Part shown: piece after piece, positions 55,895 through 63,804 of the stretch
Position numbering within the stretch: position 1 is the first letter of the stretch
Layout of the letters: each line of letters opens with the position of its first letter
Source of the DNA: BOG-908 sp963850605
GTDB taxonomy: Bacteria; Pseudomonadota; Alphaproteobacteria; Acetobacterales; Acetobacteraceae
NCBI GenBank assembly: GCA_963850605.1
Contig: CAWKLX010000007.1
Coordinates: 186,001-250,000, forward strand
Length of the DNA stretch: 64,000 nt
Direction of reading: 5' to 3'
The notes under the pieces: model-generated
What the model was told of the DNA's origin: nothing
What the model saw: the letters and a program-made list of their open reading frames with translations, nothing else
The model's database searches: none
Program-made: the position numbers and the translations under genes

Positions 55895-56887
55895 TCAACA
55901 GTAGAGTCCGCGGTTTCCGCCAGGCCCATCCTGACGGTGTTTTTCTGTTCGGTTAAGCGCCGTTTTTCCGCCCCGGCCACAATCCTCCACGCAGCCGCAC
56001 GCAGCCTGGGTCAAGCCTGGCCGAAGGCCACCGGCGAAGCCGGCGCGCAGCGGGCTTGACGCAGGCGAGCACGGCGGCACGCTGAGCCCTGCGGGGGGCT
56101 GACCACCCAAAGCCGAATGTGGTCTCACCTCGTTAAAGTCGCAGCGCCAGGCGGTTAACACCACGCGCGCTTGCCGCAACGACGTGAACACGGTCTCGTT
56201 CAGGCATTCGTCACGCAACCGGCCGTTAAAGCTTTCAACAAACGCGTTCTGTGTCGGTTTGCCGGGTGCAATGTAGTGCCAGGCCACGCTGCGGTCCTGC
56301 GACCAGCGCAAGATCGCTGTGCTCGTCAGCTCAGTGCCGTTGTCGCTGACAACACTGGTGGGATATCCGCGGCGCACGCCAATGGCATCCAGTTCGCGCG
56401 CAACCCGGGCGCCGCTCAGCGACGTGTCCGCGACCAATGCCAAACACTCGCGCGTAAAATCGTCGACTACGCACAAGATGCGGAACCGCCTTCCATCAGC
56501 CAACGTGTCTGATACAAAGTCCAGAGACCAACGCTCGTTCTTTGCCGCAGGCAGCATCATCGGTCGGCGCGTGCCAAGCGCCCGCTTGCGGCCGCCACGC
56601 CGCCTCACCTGCAATCGCTCCTCGCGATACAGGCGCCGCAATTTCTTATGGTTCAGACGCATGCCCTCACGCGCGAGAAGGATGCCCAATCGCCGATATC
56701 CAAAACGGCGCCGCTCTCCAGCCAGACTGCGGAGACGCTGCCGGATTGCGGCATCCTCGCCGCGGCACGTGCGATAGCGCACCATGCTGCGATCCACACC
56801 TAATGCCTGACACGCCCGACGCTCGCTTACCCCGTGGTGCTCACGAAGATCGGCCACGGCCTGCCGCCGCACGCCGGGCGCTACCAT
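55895..56887 (-). CDS. IS3-family transposase OrfB (DDE integrase catalytic domain)
   Basis: A 330-residue frame starting MVAPGVRRQAVADLREHHGV. It has the helix-turn-helix/HTH_21 region (RFGYRRLGILLAREGMRLNH) followed by the rve catalytic core: WSLDFVSDTLADGRRFRI (first Asp), SVVSDNGTELTS (second Asp) and NAFVESFNGRLRDECLNE (Glu). The DDE triad is complete. It overlaps orfA by 7 nt in the -1 frame at a run of seven A, so the OrfAB transposase would be made by programmed -1 frameshifting, as in other IS3 elements. The C-terminal 50 residues are low in complexity. Confidence 0.92.
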   Translation of the reverse strand: MVAPGVRRQAVADLREHHGVSERRACQALGVDRSMVRYRTCRGEDAAIRQRLRSLAGERRRFGYRRLGILLAREGMRLNHKKLRRLYREERLQVRRRGGRKRALGTRRPMMLPAAKNERWSLDFVSDTLADGRRFRILCVVDDFTRECLALVADTSLSGARVARELDAIGVRRGYPTSVVSDNGTELTSTAILRWSQDRSVAWHYIAPGKPTQNAFVESFNGRLRDECLNETVFTSLRQARVVLTAWRCDFNEVRPHSALGGQPPAGLSVPPCSPASSPLRAGFAGGLRPGLTQAACGCVEDCGRGGKTALNRTEKHRQDGPGGNRGLYC

Positions 56888-57147
56888 TTTTTTCCCGCGA
56901 TGTCCTTAAGCATGGCGTTATCCAGCATCGCATCCGCCAGCAGCTTCTTCAGCCGCGCGTTCTCGGCTTCCAGCGTGCGCAGCCGCCGCGCTTCGGAAAC
57001 CTCCATGCCGCCAAACTTGGCCTTCCACTGGTAGAACGTCGCCGGGCTGATGCCATGTTTGCGGCATACATCCGCAGTCTTCATCCCGGCCTCCTGCTCA
57101 CGCAGGACGCCAATGATTTGCTCCTCGGTGAACCTCGACTTCTTCAT
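56881..57147 (-). CDS. IS3-family transposase OrfA (HTH_Tnp_1)
   Basis: An 88-residue protein beginning MKKSRFTEEQIIGVLREQEA, the typical HTH_Tnp_1 start, with TADVCRKHGISPATFYQWKA as the recognition region. A leucine-zipper-like LRTLEAENARLKKLLADAML follows. It ends GKKW at a TAG that overlaps orfB. It binds the IS termini and, on its own, usually inhibits transposition. The start is intact here, unlike that in copy 2. Confidence 0.92.
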   Translation of the reverse strand: MKKSRFTEEQIIGVLREQEAGMKTADVCRKHGISPATFYQWKAKFGGMEVSEARRLRTLEAENARLKKLLADAMLDNAMLKDIAGKKW

Positions 57148-57210
57148 CCTTCCGCCTCCTGATCGGGCGGACTCTACTCAAAACTGGATGGAAATCAGGG
57201 GCTCAGGTCA

Positions 57211-57214
57211 ATAT
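57211..57214. repeat. right target-site duplication of IS copy 1 (ATAT)
   Basis: ATAT follows the right terminus and repeats the bases at 55865-55868. Confidence 0.6.
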
Positions 57215-57309
57215 CGTTGCTTACACGCCATAGTAGTACACCTTAAGATATGCATTTCTTTAGGAGTATTATATGTTTGGGAAAGTTGTAAACCGAGAAG
57301 TCCTAAGCC

Positions 57310-58710
57310 TTGCGGGTCACCGTTCACAATGCCGTCACGATCTCGATCGCGATGATTTCGCTGGTAGCGTGTCAGAATTTTGACACCACTCGTTCTGCTC
57401 ACAAGCCCAGCACAGATGGGCCCGCAGTTCTGGGTGGACCAAACGTCGACGAGGCGGCTGTGCCTGCCGCTCCCGAGCTGAGCATCACCGATTTCACCAA
57501 CCTAGGATGGACGACCGAGCAAATTTTAGAATACAAAAGAAACTCCCTCGTAGGAACGTATCTAAAGGTGTCGGATGCGCTATGCGGAGAATACTTACAA
57601 TCCTTAACAAGAACGCAACGAAGCTACAGCCTTATTCTTGGCAGTCTATCGACTATATTTGGTGGCGCTGGTGCGGCGTTCACAAGCGCCTCTGTAGTTC
57701 GGCCCCTTTCGGCCTTGGCCTCAATTGCCAGTGGAGAACGCGCAGAATTTGACGCCGATACCTTTGCAAAACAGACAGCGCAAGTGATAGTTTCCGCAAT
57801 CAAAAATAGCCGTGCTCGGACATATAACAGCATTGTGCAGGTCAATTTTCCGAAATCGATTTTTGCTTGGCCTACCAATGTGGCTCTCGCCGACGTTCAG
57901 GACTACCACTCGCGTTGTTCGCTAAACGAAGGAGTCACGGAGGCTGCGGCCTCCATAACTGCAGTGGCGCCTGTATCGACACCGCAACCAATGCCGACCG
58001 ATGGCGCGAATGCAACCGGAGTTGCGGGTCGTTCCGAAAGTCCTCCGTCATCTAATTCAACGACCACCGCTATAGTGAATGGTGCTGCCCAAGGGGTAGC
58101 GGCAACGCGTAATGCGACGCCGGCGCAGGTCGCCAATGCAATTAGCGGCGCGGTAGCAGCCGCGAACGCAGCTATCTCGGGCAACGCCGCGCCATCAACT
58201 CCACCGCCAATACTTGATGTTCCGAATGAAAGTCCCCATCCGGCTCCAGCACCACCGATTGCCACTCGATCAATGCCTCATGGCACAAACGTTACGGCCG
58301 CAGCGACCCTCGCTCGGGCCCAAGTCGCGCTTGTAAAGGCTGGTACAAAAATTATGGTCGACGGTTTGATGGGCAACAACACAGAGGCTGCATTGGAGCA
58401 GTTCCAACGTACGCGATCGCCACCTCTACCACCTACAGGCATCGTTGATGCAGCAACCATCGCTGCTCTCGGGATCAATCCGCCAATCACAATACCCGTT
58501 CCCGCCAGCCCGGCACTGATTGCAAATGTGCAGCAATTACTGCTGCAAAACTCGTCGGACGTCCAGACTGAAGTGCCGGGTCTCAAGGCGACCGGCATCA
58601 TAGATACTCAGACCGTTGCAGCTCTTATTGTTTATCAATCAAGCAAGGGGCTACCGCAGACCGGTGTCATTGATGCACCAACGCTGAGCAGCCTTGGTGT
58701 GCATTCGTAG
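57310..58710 (+). CDS. peptidoglycan-binding lipoprotein (two PG_binding_1 modules)
   Basis: A 466-residue protein starting at TTG 57310 (MRVTVHNAVTISIAMISLVA followed by C), a lipoprotein signal with the lipobox LVAC. No alternative in-frame start preserves it. A globular domain covers about residues 50-220, with LCGEYLQSLTRTQRSYSLIL and a Gly/Ser-rich hydrophobic stretch (GSLSTIFGGAGAAFTSASV). An Ala/Pro/Thr-rich linker follows. The C-terminus has two putative peptidoglycan-binding modules, each ending in a GIVDAATIAALGI or GVIDAPTLSSLGV motif. Base and codon use are much AT-richer than the flanking chromosome. It begins a cassette with a holin-like protein and a lytic transglycosylase. Confidence 0.85.
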   Translation: MRVTVHNAVTISIAMISLVACQNFDTTRSAHKPSTDGPAVLGGPNVDEAAVPAAPELSITDFTNLGWTTEQILEYKRNSLVGTYLKVSDALCGEYLQSLTRTQRSYSLILGSLSTIFGGAGAAFTSASVVRPLSALASIASGERAEFDADTFAKQTAQVIVSAIKNSRARTYNSIVQVNFPKSIFAWPTNVALADVQDYHSRCSLNEGVTEAAASITAVAPVSTPQPMPTDGANATGVAGRSESPPSSNSTTTAIVNGAAQGVAATRNATPAQVANAISGAVAAANAAISGNAAPSTPPPILDVPNESPHPAPAPPIATRSMPHGTNVTAAATLARAQVALVKAGTKIMVDGLMGNNTEAALEQFQRTRSPPLPPTGIVDAATIAALGINPPITIPVPASPALIANVQQLLLQNSSDVQTEVPGLKATGIIDTQTVAALIVYQSSKGLPQTGVIDAPTLSSLGVHS

Positions 58711-58737
58711 AAACTGACTGATCGTATGGAGACTGCA

Positions 58738-58959
58738 ATGAACATTGTCCTAATATATTCAACTATCGTCAAGCTTGCTTTCGCATTCCTTGCATTGCTA
58801 ATCATTCAGCTCTTTACATTTTATGCAAACGCAAGAATAGGTAAGAACTTCAAGAGAGATGTTTATACGATCATCGATGATAGTCCGATGTCTTTGGCTG
58901 TTTACCATGGATTGAGGTGGCTGGGGGCGTGCATCCTACTTGGCATGGTCCTCGCGTAG
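58738..58959 (+). CDS. small two-TM membrane protein, holin-like topology
   Basis: I prefer ATG 58738, with GGAG 6 nt upstream, over the in-frame ATG at 58726. The 73-residue product has a long first hydrophobic helix (IVLIYSTIVKLAFAFLALLI), a basic/acidic middle (RIGKNFKRDVYTIIDDSP) and a second segment (LRWLGACILLGMVLA) at the very end. Size, topology and position between a peptidoglycan-binding protein and a transglycosylase resemble phage holins, but I recognise no holin family. It could instead be an assembly or anchoring subunit. Its stop touches the next start. Confidence 0.6.
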   Translation: MNIVLIYSTIVKLAFAFLALLIIQLFTFYANARIGKNFKRDVYTIIDDSPMSLAVYHGLRWLGACILLGMVLA

Positions 58960-59544
58960 ATGTTCGCCATGAACAAGATTGCAACATGCGGGGCTTTTCT
59001 TTCTCTTTTTTTGAAGGGAGCAAGCCCGGCCTGCGCAACTTCCTTTTTTCCAAATCAATTCGATGGACAGATTCGTTCGGCGGCAAAGACGTGGCTACCG
59101 CTCGTACCCTGGACCATCTTCAAAGCGCAACTTTATCAGGAAAGTTCACTAAATCCTAATGAAGTTAGCTACGCGGGAGCAAGAGGCATAGCGCAATTCA
59201 TGCCGGGCACGTGGGCTGATATCTCGAAAGAGATAGGCTGTGCAGGCACACCGTCGAGCGTGGCTGGGCCAGCAATCTTAGGGGCGGCATATTACATGGC
59301 GAAATTACGAATGTCCTGGTCGAATTCGGTCGACTTCGAACGGCATAAACTCGCGCTTGCGAGCTACAATGCAGGCCTAAAGCATATTCAAGAGGCAGCA
59401 GCCGCGCCTGCATGTAGGAGTGCAAACTCCTGGAACGCCATTGCCATGTGTCTACCACCAATAACAAAACAAAACTCGCAACAGACCGTCGATTACATAA
59501 AAAAGATTTGGATCTGGTGGCAGGACATCGAGTTGGGTCTCTGA
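58960..59544 (+). CDS. secreted lytic transglycosylase (SLT domain)
   Basis: A 194-residue protein from ATG 58960, or from ATG 58969 (MNKIATCGAFLSLFLKGASP) with a better signal peptide start. Cleavage is expected near ACATSF. The SLT fold is clear: FKAQLYQESSLNPNEVSYAG with the catalytic Glu in YQES, then RGIAQFMPGTWADI, and SYNAGLKHIQEA. It would cleave the glycan strand between MurNAc and GlcNAc to give 1,6-anhydro products. The frame begins directly after the small membrane protein, so the two are translationally coupled. Four Cys in the C-terminal half could form disulfides. Confidence 0.9.
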   Translation: MFAMNKIATCGAFLSLFLKGASPACATSFFPNQFDGQIRSAAKTWLPLVPWTIFKAQLYQESSLNPNEVSYAGARGIAQFMPGTWADISKEIGCAGTPSSVAGPAILGAAYYMAKLRMSWSNSVDFERHKLALASYNAGLKHIQEAAAAPACRSANSWNAIAMCLPPITKQNSQQTVDYIKKIWIWWQDIELGL

Positions 59545-59795
59545 TAGCTGCTTACTTAGTCTTCCATACGGACCGGGGAAGGCGGCGAGGCCGCCTGAGC
59601 TGGTGATAATTTTGATCCGACGATCCACTAAAGGAACAACTCTTTTGCCGATGGATAGCTCGTAAACGTATTCCATTTCTGCGATGCGTCGGCTCTCGTT
59701 GTGCGCACATCCTTATTGGGGAGGACCAGCAACGAAAGACGGAAAGGAATTGTAAGTGCCCCTCCGACGAATTAATCTTGTGAGGAGACTGGCCG
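59545..59795. other. cargo tail between the transglycosylase and IS copy 2
   Basis: About 250 AT-rich bases. A hairpin GGCGGC-gag-GCCGCC lies at 59581-59595 and may terminate the cassette transcript. A minus-strand frame (59452-59676, MEYVYELSIGKRVVPLVDRR) reads plausibly but overlaps the transglycosylase and has no known motif, so I do not call it a gene. Confidence 0.3.
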
Positions 59796-61137
59796 TGACC
59801 TGAGCCCCAACTTCCCTCCACTCAAAAGTAGAGTCCGCGGTTGCCGTCAGGGCCATCCTGACGGTGTTTCTCGGTTCGGTCGAGCGCCGTTTCTCCGTCC
59901 CCGCCGACTTCCTCCACGCAGCCGCGCGCAGCCTGGGTCAAGCCTGGCCGAAGGCCACCGGCGGAGCCGGCGCGAAGCGGGCTTGACGCAGGCGAGCACG
60001 GCGGCACGATCAGCCCTGCCGGGGGCCGACCACCCAATGCAGAATGCGGACGCACCTCGTTATAGTCGCGCTGCCAACACACTAAAACCGCACGCGCATG
60101 ACGCAACGAGCTGAATATCGTCTCGTTGAGGCATTCATCGCGTAAGCGGCCGTTGAAGCTTTCGACAAACGCGTTCTGGGTCGGCTTCCCAGGGGCAATG
60201 TAGTGCCAGGCAACCTTGCGGTCCTGCGACCAGCGCAGGACCGCCGTGCTCGTCAGCTCCGTGCCGTTGTCGCTGACCACACCGGCCGGAAAGCCACGGC
60301 GCGCGCCCAGTGCATCCAGTTCGCGCACGACGCGTGCGCCGCTCAGCGGAGTGTCCGCTACCAGCGCCAGGCACTCGCGCGTGTAGTCGTCAACTACGCA
60401 AAAGATGCGGAACCGCCGCCCATCACTCAACGTGTCGAATACAAAGTCCAGAGACCAACGCTCGTTTTTTGCCACGGGAAGCGACATCGGCCGCCGCGTG
60501 CCAAGCGCCCGTTTGCGGCCGCCGCCCCGGCGCACCTGGAGCCGCTCCTCCCGATACAGCCGACGTAATTTCTTGTGGTTCAGCCGCACACCCTCGCGCG
60601 CCAGCAGCAAACCCAGACGCCGATAACCAAAGCGACGCCGCTCAGCGGCCAAGCTGCGCAAACGTTGCCTGATCGCGGCATCGTCGCCGCGGCACGCGCG
60701 ATATCGAACCACGCTGCGATCGATGCCCAAAGCCCTGCACGCCCGACGTTCGCTCACCTCGTGATGCTCACGAAGCTGGGCCACGGCCTGCCGCCGCACG
60801 CCGGGCGCTACCATTTTTTTTCCAGCGATATCCTTCAACATCGCGTTGTCCAGCATCGCATCAGCCAACAACCTCTTCAGCCGGGCATTCTCAGCCTCCA
60901 ACGTGCGCAGCCGACGCGCATCGGAGACCTCAAGGCCGCCAAACTTGGCCTTCCACTGGTAGAACGTCGCCGGACTGATCCCATGCTTGCGACATACATC
61001 CGCAGTCGTCATCCCCGCCTCCTGCTCCCGCAGAACGCCAATGATCTGCTCCTCGGTGAATTCGACTTCTTCATCCTTCCGCCTCCTGATCAGGCGGACT
61101 TTACTCAAAACGGGATGGAAATCAGGGGCTCAGGTCG
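59796..61137 (-). mobile_element. IS3-family insertion sequence, copy 2 (diverged)
   Basis: A 1342-bp element in the same orientation as copy 1. The left end is TGACCTGAGCCCC and the right end reads CGACCTGAGCCCC inward. The flanking tetranucleotides (GCCG and CGAA) do not match, so no target duplication is seen. Compared with copy 1 it has one base more at the orfA/orfB junction (A8 versus A7) and one base fewer just inside the orfA start, which is why the lengths agree. Nucleotide differences throughout show the two are not a recent duplication. Confidence 0.85.
59822..61108 (-). CDS. IS3-family transposase, OrfA and OrfB fused in one frame
   Basis: A single 428-residue frame covers both IS3 proteins. 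The junction GKKMVAPGVRRQAVAQ is encoded by A8, which reproduces the product expected from -1 frameshifting at A7 in copy 1. The DDE residues are present (WSLDFVFDTLSDGRRFRI, GVVSDNGTELTS, NAFVESFNGRLRDECLNE). The canonical orfA start (ATG at 61074, MKKS) is followed by a one-base deletion and is out of frame. The only upstream in-frame start is a TTG at 61108 inside the terminal repeat, so expression is probably poor. An internal start at MTTADV would lose part of the HTH. Confidence 0.75.
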   Translation of the reverse strand: MSKVRLIRRRKDEEVEFTEEQIIGVLREQEAGMTTADVCRKHGISPATFYQWKAKFGGLEVSDARRLRTLEAENARLKRLLADAMLDNAMLKDIAGKKMVAPGVRRQAVAQLREHHEVSERRACRALGIDRSVVRYRACRGDDAAIRQRLRSLAAERRRFGYRRLGLLLAREGVRLNHKKLRRLYREERLQVRRGGGRKRALGTRRPMSLPVAKNERWSLDFVFDTLSDGRRFRIFCVVDDYTRECLALVADTPLSGARVVRELDALGARRGFPAGVVSDNGTELTSTAVLRWSQDRKVAWHYIAPGKPTQNAFVESFNGRLRDECLNETIFSSLRHARAVLVCWQRDYNEVRPHSALGGRPPAGLIVPPCSPASSPLRAGSAGGLRPGLTQAARGCVEEVGGDGETALDRTEKHRQDGPDGNRGLYF

Positions 61138-61266
61138 CGAAATAACACAGAGCGGCAAGCCGCGTCTCGAACGCTTTCACTACAATAACGAAGCTATCTC
61201 TCTGACATTTAGCTTGCTGTTTGACACTCTCCTACGCCGAACGGCCAAAACTAGATGCCCCGCCGA

Positions 61267-62190
61267 TCAAGCCCGAAGCACGTAGGCCAGCACCCCCTTC
61301 TGCGCGTGCAGGCGGTTGCCCGCCTCGTCGAACACCGCCGATTGCGGGCCGTCGATCACCGCCGCCTCCACTTCCTCGCCGCGATGGGCCGGCAGGCAGT
61401 GCAGGAAGATCGCGTCCGGCGCGGCCTGGGCCATCAGCGACTCGGTGACGGCGTAGGGGCGCAGCGCCGCGTGGCTGGGGCGGCCCGGGTCGTCGGCCAT
61501 GCTGACCCAGCAATCGGTGACCACGGCACGCGCGCCGCTGACCGCCTCGGCGGGGTCGCGGTGCAGGGTCACGTCGCCGCCCTCGCGCTGCGCCCAGTCG
61601 AGCAGGTATTCCGGGACCTCGCAGGCTCGGCGGGCGAGGCCAGGCGCAGCGAAAAACCGAACCGCACGGCCGCCTGCACCCAGGTGCGGGCCACGTTGTT
61701 GCCGTCGCCGCACCAGGCGACCGTCTGGCCCTCGATCGGCGCCGCGGTGTTCCTCGAACGTCATGATGTCGGCCATCAGCTGGCACGGGTGGCTGGCCTC
61801 GGTCAGCGCCGTTGATCACCGGCACGGTGGCGTGCTCGGCCAACTCCTCCAGCTTGCGTCACGCGGTCGGTGCGCAGCATGATCGCGTCCACGTAGCGCG
61901 AGAGCACGCGCGCCGTGTCGGCGATCGTCTCGCCGCGGCCGAGCTGCATGTCGCGCTCGCTCAGCACGAGGCAGTGGCCGCCCAGCTGGCGCATCGCCAC
62001 CTCGAAACTGACGCGGGTGCGGGTGCTCGGCTGCTCGAACAGCAGGGCCAGCGTGCGGCCGGCCAGCGGCGGGCGGGGGCCGGGCGCCGCGCTTCAACTG
62101 CGTGGCCAGGCCGAGCATGTGCCGCAGGGTGGCCGCGGTCGAAATTCGCGAGCTCGAGAAAGTGCCGCGGTCCGCTCGCGCCGCTCGCAT
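61267..62190 (-). pseudogene. argF: ornithine carbamoyltransferase, multiple frameshifts
   Basis: Successive frames contain almost the whole OTC sequence in order: PRHFLELANFD, AATLRHMLGLATQLKRG, VAMRQLGGHCLVLSERDMQL, GETIADTARVLSRYVDAIML, LEELAEHATVPVIN (in parts), MADIMTFEEHRG, EVPEYLLDWAQREGGDVTLH, AVVTDCWVSMADDPG and the carbamoyl/ornithine motif FLHCLPAHRGEEVEAAVIDG, ending AYVLRA at 61267. At least five single-base shifts separate them (near 61640, 61740, 61808, 61858 and 62080). The start region near 62190 is also unclear. As read it cannot give an active enzyme. All fragments are conserved, which suggests base-calling errors or very recent decay. Confidence 0.8.
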
Positions 62191-62229
62191 CCGCGTAGCC
62201 GGCTGCGCGCCAGACGGATGCGCGGCGCG

Positions 62230-63386
62230 GCGCAGCCGGGTGCACGCCCTCCTCGATGTCCGCATCGGTCACGATCAAGCGGCGGCACCAGGCGCAGCAC
62301 GTTTTCGCCGGCGGCGACCGTCAGCAGCCCTTCCTCCAGGCAGGCCGCCTGCAGGTCGGTGTTCGGCGGCACGCAGACCAGGCCCAGCATCAGGCCGGTG
62401 CCGCGCACCCCGCCGAAGATTTCGGGCACCGTCGCGCGACCAGGTCGTGCAACACGTTCGCCAGGCGCCGCCCGCGCGCGGCCACCTGCGCCAGGAAGCC
62501 GGGCGCCAGCACCACGTCCAGCACGGCATTGGCGGCCGCCGCGGCCAGGGGGTTGCCGCCGAACGTCGTGCCATGGCTGCCGGGCGACAGGTGCTTCGCC
62601 ACGCGCTCGGTGGCCAGGATGGCGCCCATCGGGAAGCCGCCGGCGATGCCCTTGGCCGCCGAGAGCACGTCCGGCGTCGATGCCTTCGATCTCGTGGGCG
62701 AACAGGGCGCCGGTGCGGCCCATGCCGCACTGCACCTCGTCGAAGACGCAGGAACAGGCCGAATTCGTCGCAGGCGGCGCGCAGATCGCGCAGGAAACCG
62801 GTCGGCGGCCACCCGCACGCCGCCCTCGCCCTGGATGGGCTCGACCAGAATGCCGGCCGTCTGCGGCGAGATCGGCGTCCGCACCGCGTTCATGTTGCCG
62901 AACGGCACGTGGTCGAACCCGTCCACCGGCGGGCCGAAGCCGTCCAGATACTTGGCGTTGCCGGTGGCCGACAGCATGGCCAGCGTGCGGCCGTGGAACG
63001 CGCCGTCGAAGCAGATCATGCGGGTGCGTTCGGGGTGGCCGGTCGCGGGACATGCGCCCGGCGCACCATCTTGACCATGCCCTCGTTGGCTTCGGCGCCG
63101 GAATTGCAGAAGAACACGCTGTCGGCGAAGGTCGCCGCCACCAGCCGGTCGGCCAGGCGCTCGGCCTGCGGCACGCGGTAGAGGTTGGAGACATGCATGA
63201 CGCGGCCCGCCTGCGCGGCAATGGCGTGCCACGAGGTGCGGGTGCGCGTGGCCCAGCGAGCTGGTGGCGATGCCGGCGCCGAAATCGAGGTAGCGTCGCC
63301 CGTCCGCCGGTCACCAGCCAGGCGCCCTCGCCATGGTCAAAGGCGAGGTCGGCGCGCGCATAGGTCGGCATCAGGGCGGGGATCAT
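62230..63386 (-). pseudogene. argD: acetylornithine aminotransferase, multiple frameshifts
   Basis: ATG 63386 opens MIPALMPTYARADLAFDHGE and the rest of ArgD is spread over all three minus frames: MHVSNLYRVPQAERLADRLV, FFCNSGAEANEGMVKMVRRA, CFDGAFHGRTLAMLSATGNA, ILVEPIQGEGGVRVA, FDEVQCGMGRTGALFAHEIE, the PLP-lysine segment SAAKGIAGGFPMGA, HGTTFGGNPLAAAAANAVLD and LQAACLEEGLLTVAAGENVL. Six or more one-base shifts are needed. The 3' limit is approximate because no stop is visible before argF. The enzyme makes N-acetylornithine in arginine synthesis. The order argD then argF is a normal arginine gene pair. Confidence 0.8.
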
Positions 63387-63530
63387 GGGGGTAGGGCTCG
63401 GTGGCTGCGGGAAACGGCCCGGCCGCCTACAAGCGCAGGATGCTGGCGGCGGGGAGCGGAGGGGGCATGTTCCGGTCAGCCCGCGCCCAAGTCAAATCCC
63501 CCGCCTTTGTCGGCCAGCAACGAGAATTCC

Positions 63531-63804
63531 ATGTCTCCCGAGCCCGAGCCGCCGATCCGCCTCAACGACCGTGAGCAAAGGCCGCTGCATGGCCCGGCGA
63601 ACGGCTCCGGTATCCCCCACGGCCGCCCGGCATGGGGGCCGCCCGCCACGCCTCGCGCTGCTCCGGGCGATCCTCGTGGCGCTCAGCGGGGCCGGCGTGC
63701 TGGCGGCGCTGGCGCTGTGGGCGGCCGGGCACGGCACCATCGCCCTGCGCGTGCTGGCCGGCGACGTGCTGGCGCTGGTGATCGCCCTGCTTCTGGCCAG
63801 CTAA
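63531..63804 (+). pseudogene. small membrane protein, one-base frameshift
   Basis: An ATG at 63531 opens MSPEPEPPIRLNDREQRPLH. After about 63650 the membrane part (LALLRAILVALSGAGVLAAL, then LRVLAGDVLALVIALLLAS) is in another frame and ends at a TAA at 63802-63804. One extra base separates the two halves, so the intended product is about 90 residues with two TM helices. Its stop overlaps that of the convergent hldE gene by 2 bases. The family is unknown. Confidence 0.5.

Larger units (their letters stand above)
55869..57210 (-). mobile_element. IS3-family insertion sequence, copy 1
   Basis: A 1342-bp element. The left end reads TGACCTGCGCCCC and the right end, read inward on the other strand, TGACCTGAGCCCC, so the termini are inverted repeats. 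They are flanked by ATAT on each side, a 4-bp target duplication. It contains orfA and orfB on the minus strand. Both frames are intact. The termini and both genes are related to, but differ at many positions from, the element at 59796-61137. Two features, A7 at the frame junction and an intact orfA start, suggest it is the functional copy. Confidence 0.88.

Noticed and set aside
59452..59676. Minus-strand frame MEYVYELSIGKRVVPLVDRR across the end of the transglycosylase gene
   Set aside because: It overlaps a well-supported gene and I cannot match it to a family; it may be a truncated remnant but the evidence is thin.
57310..59795. Classical composite transposon made of the two IS copies plus cargo
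   Set aside because: The IS copies differ at many positions, copy 2 has a defective transposase start, and no duplication joins the outer ends. The cargo may have arrived another way.
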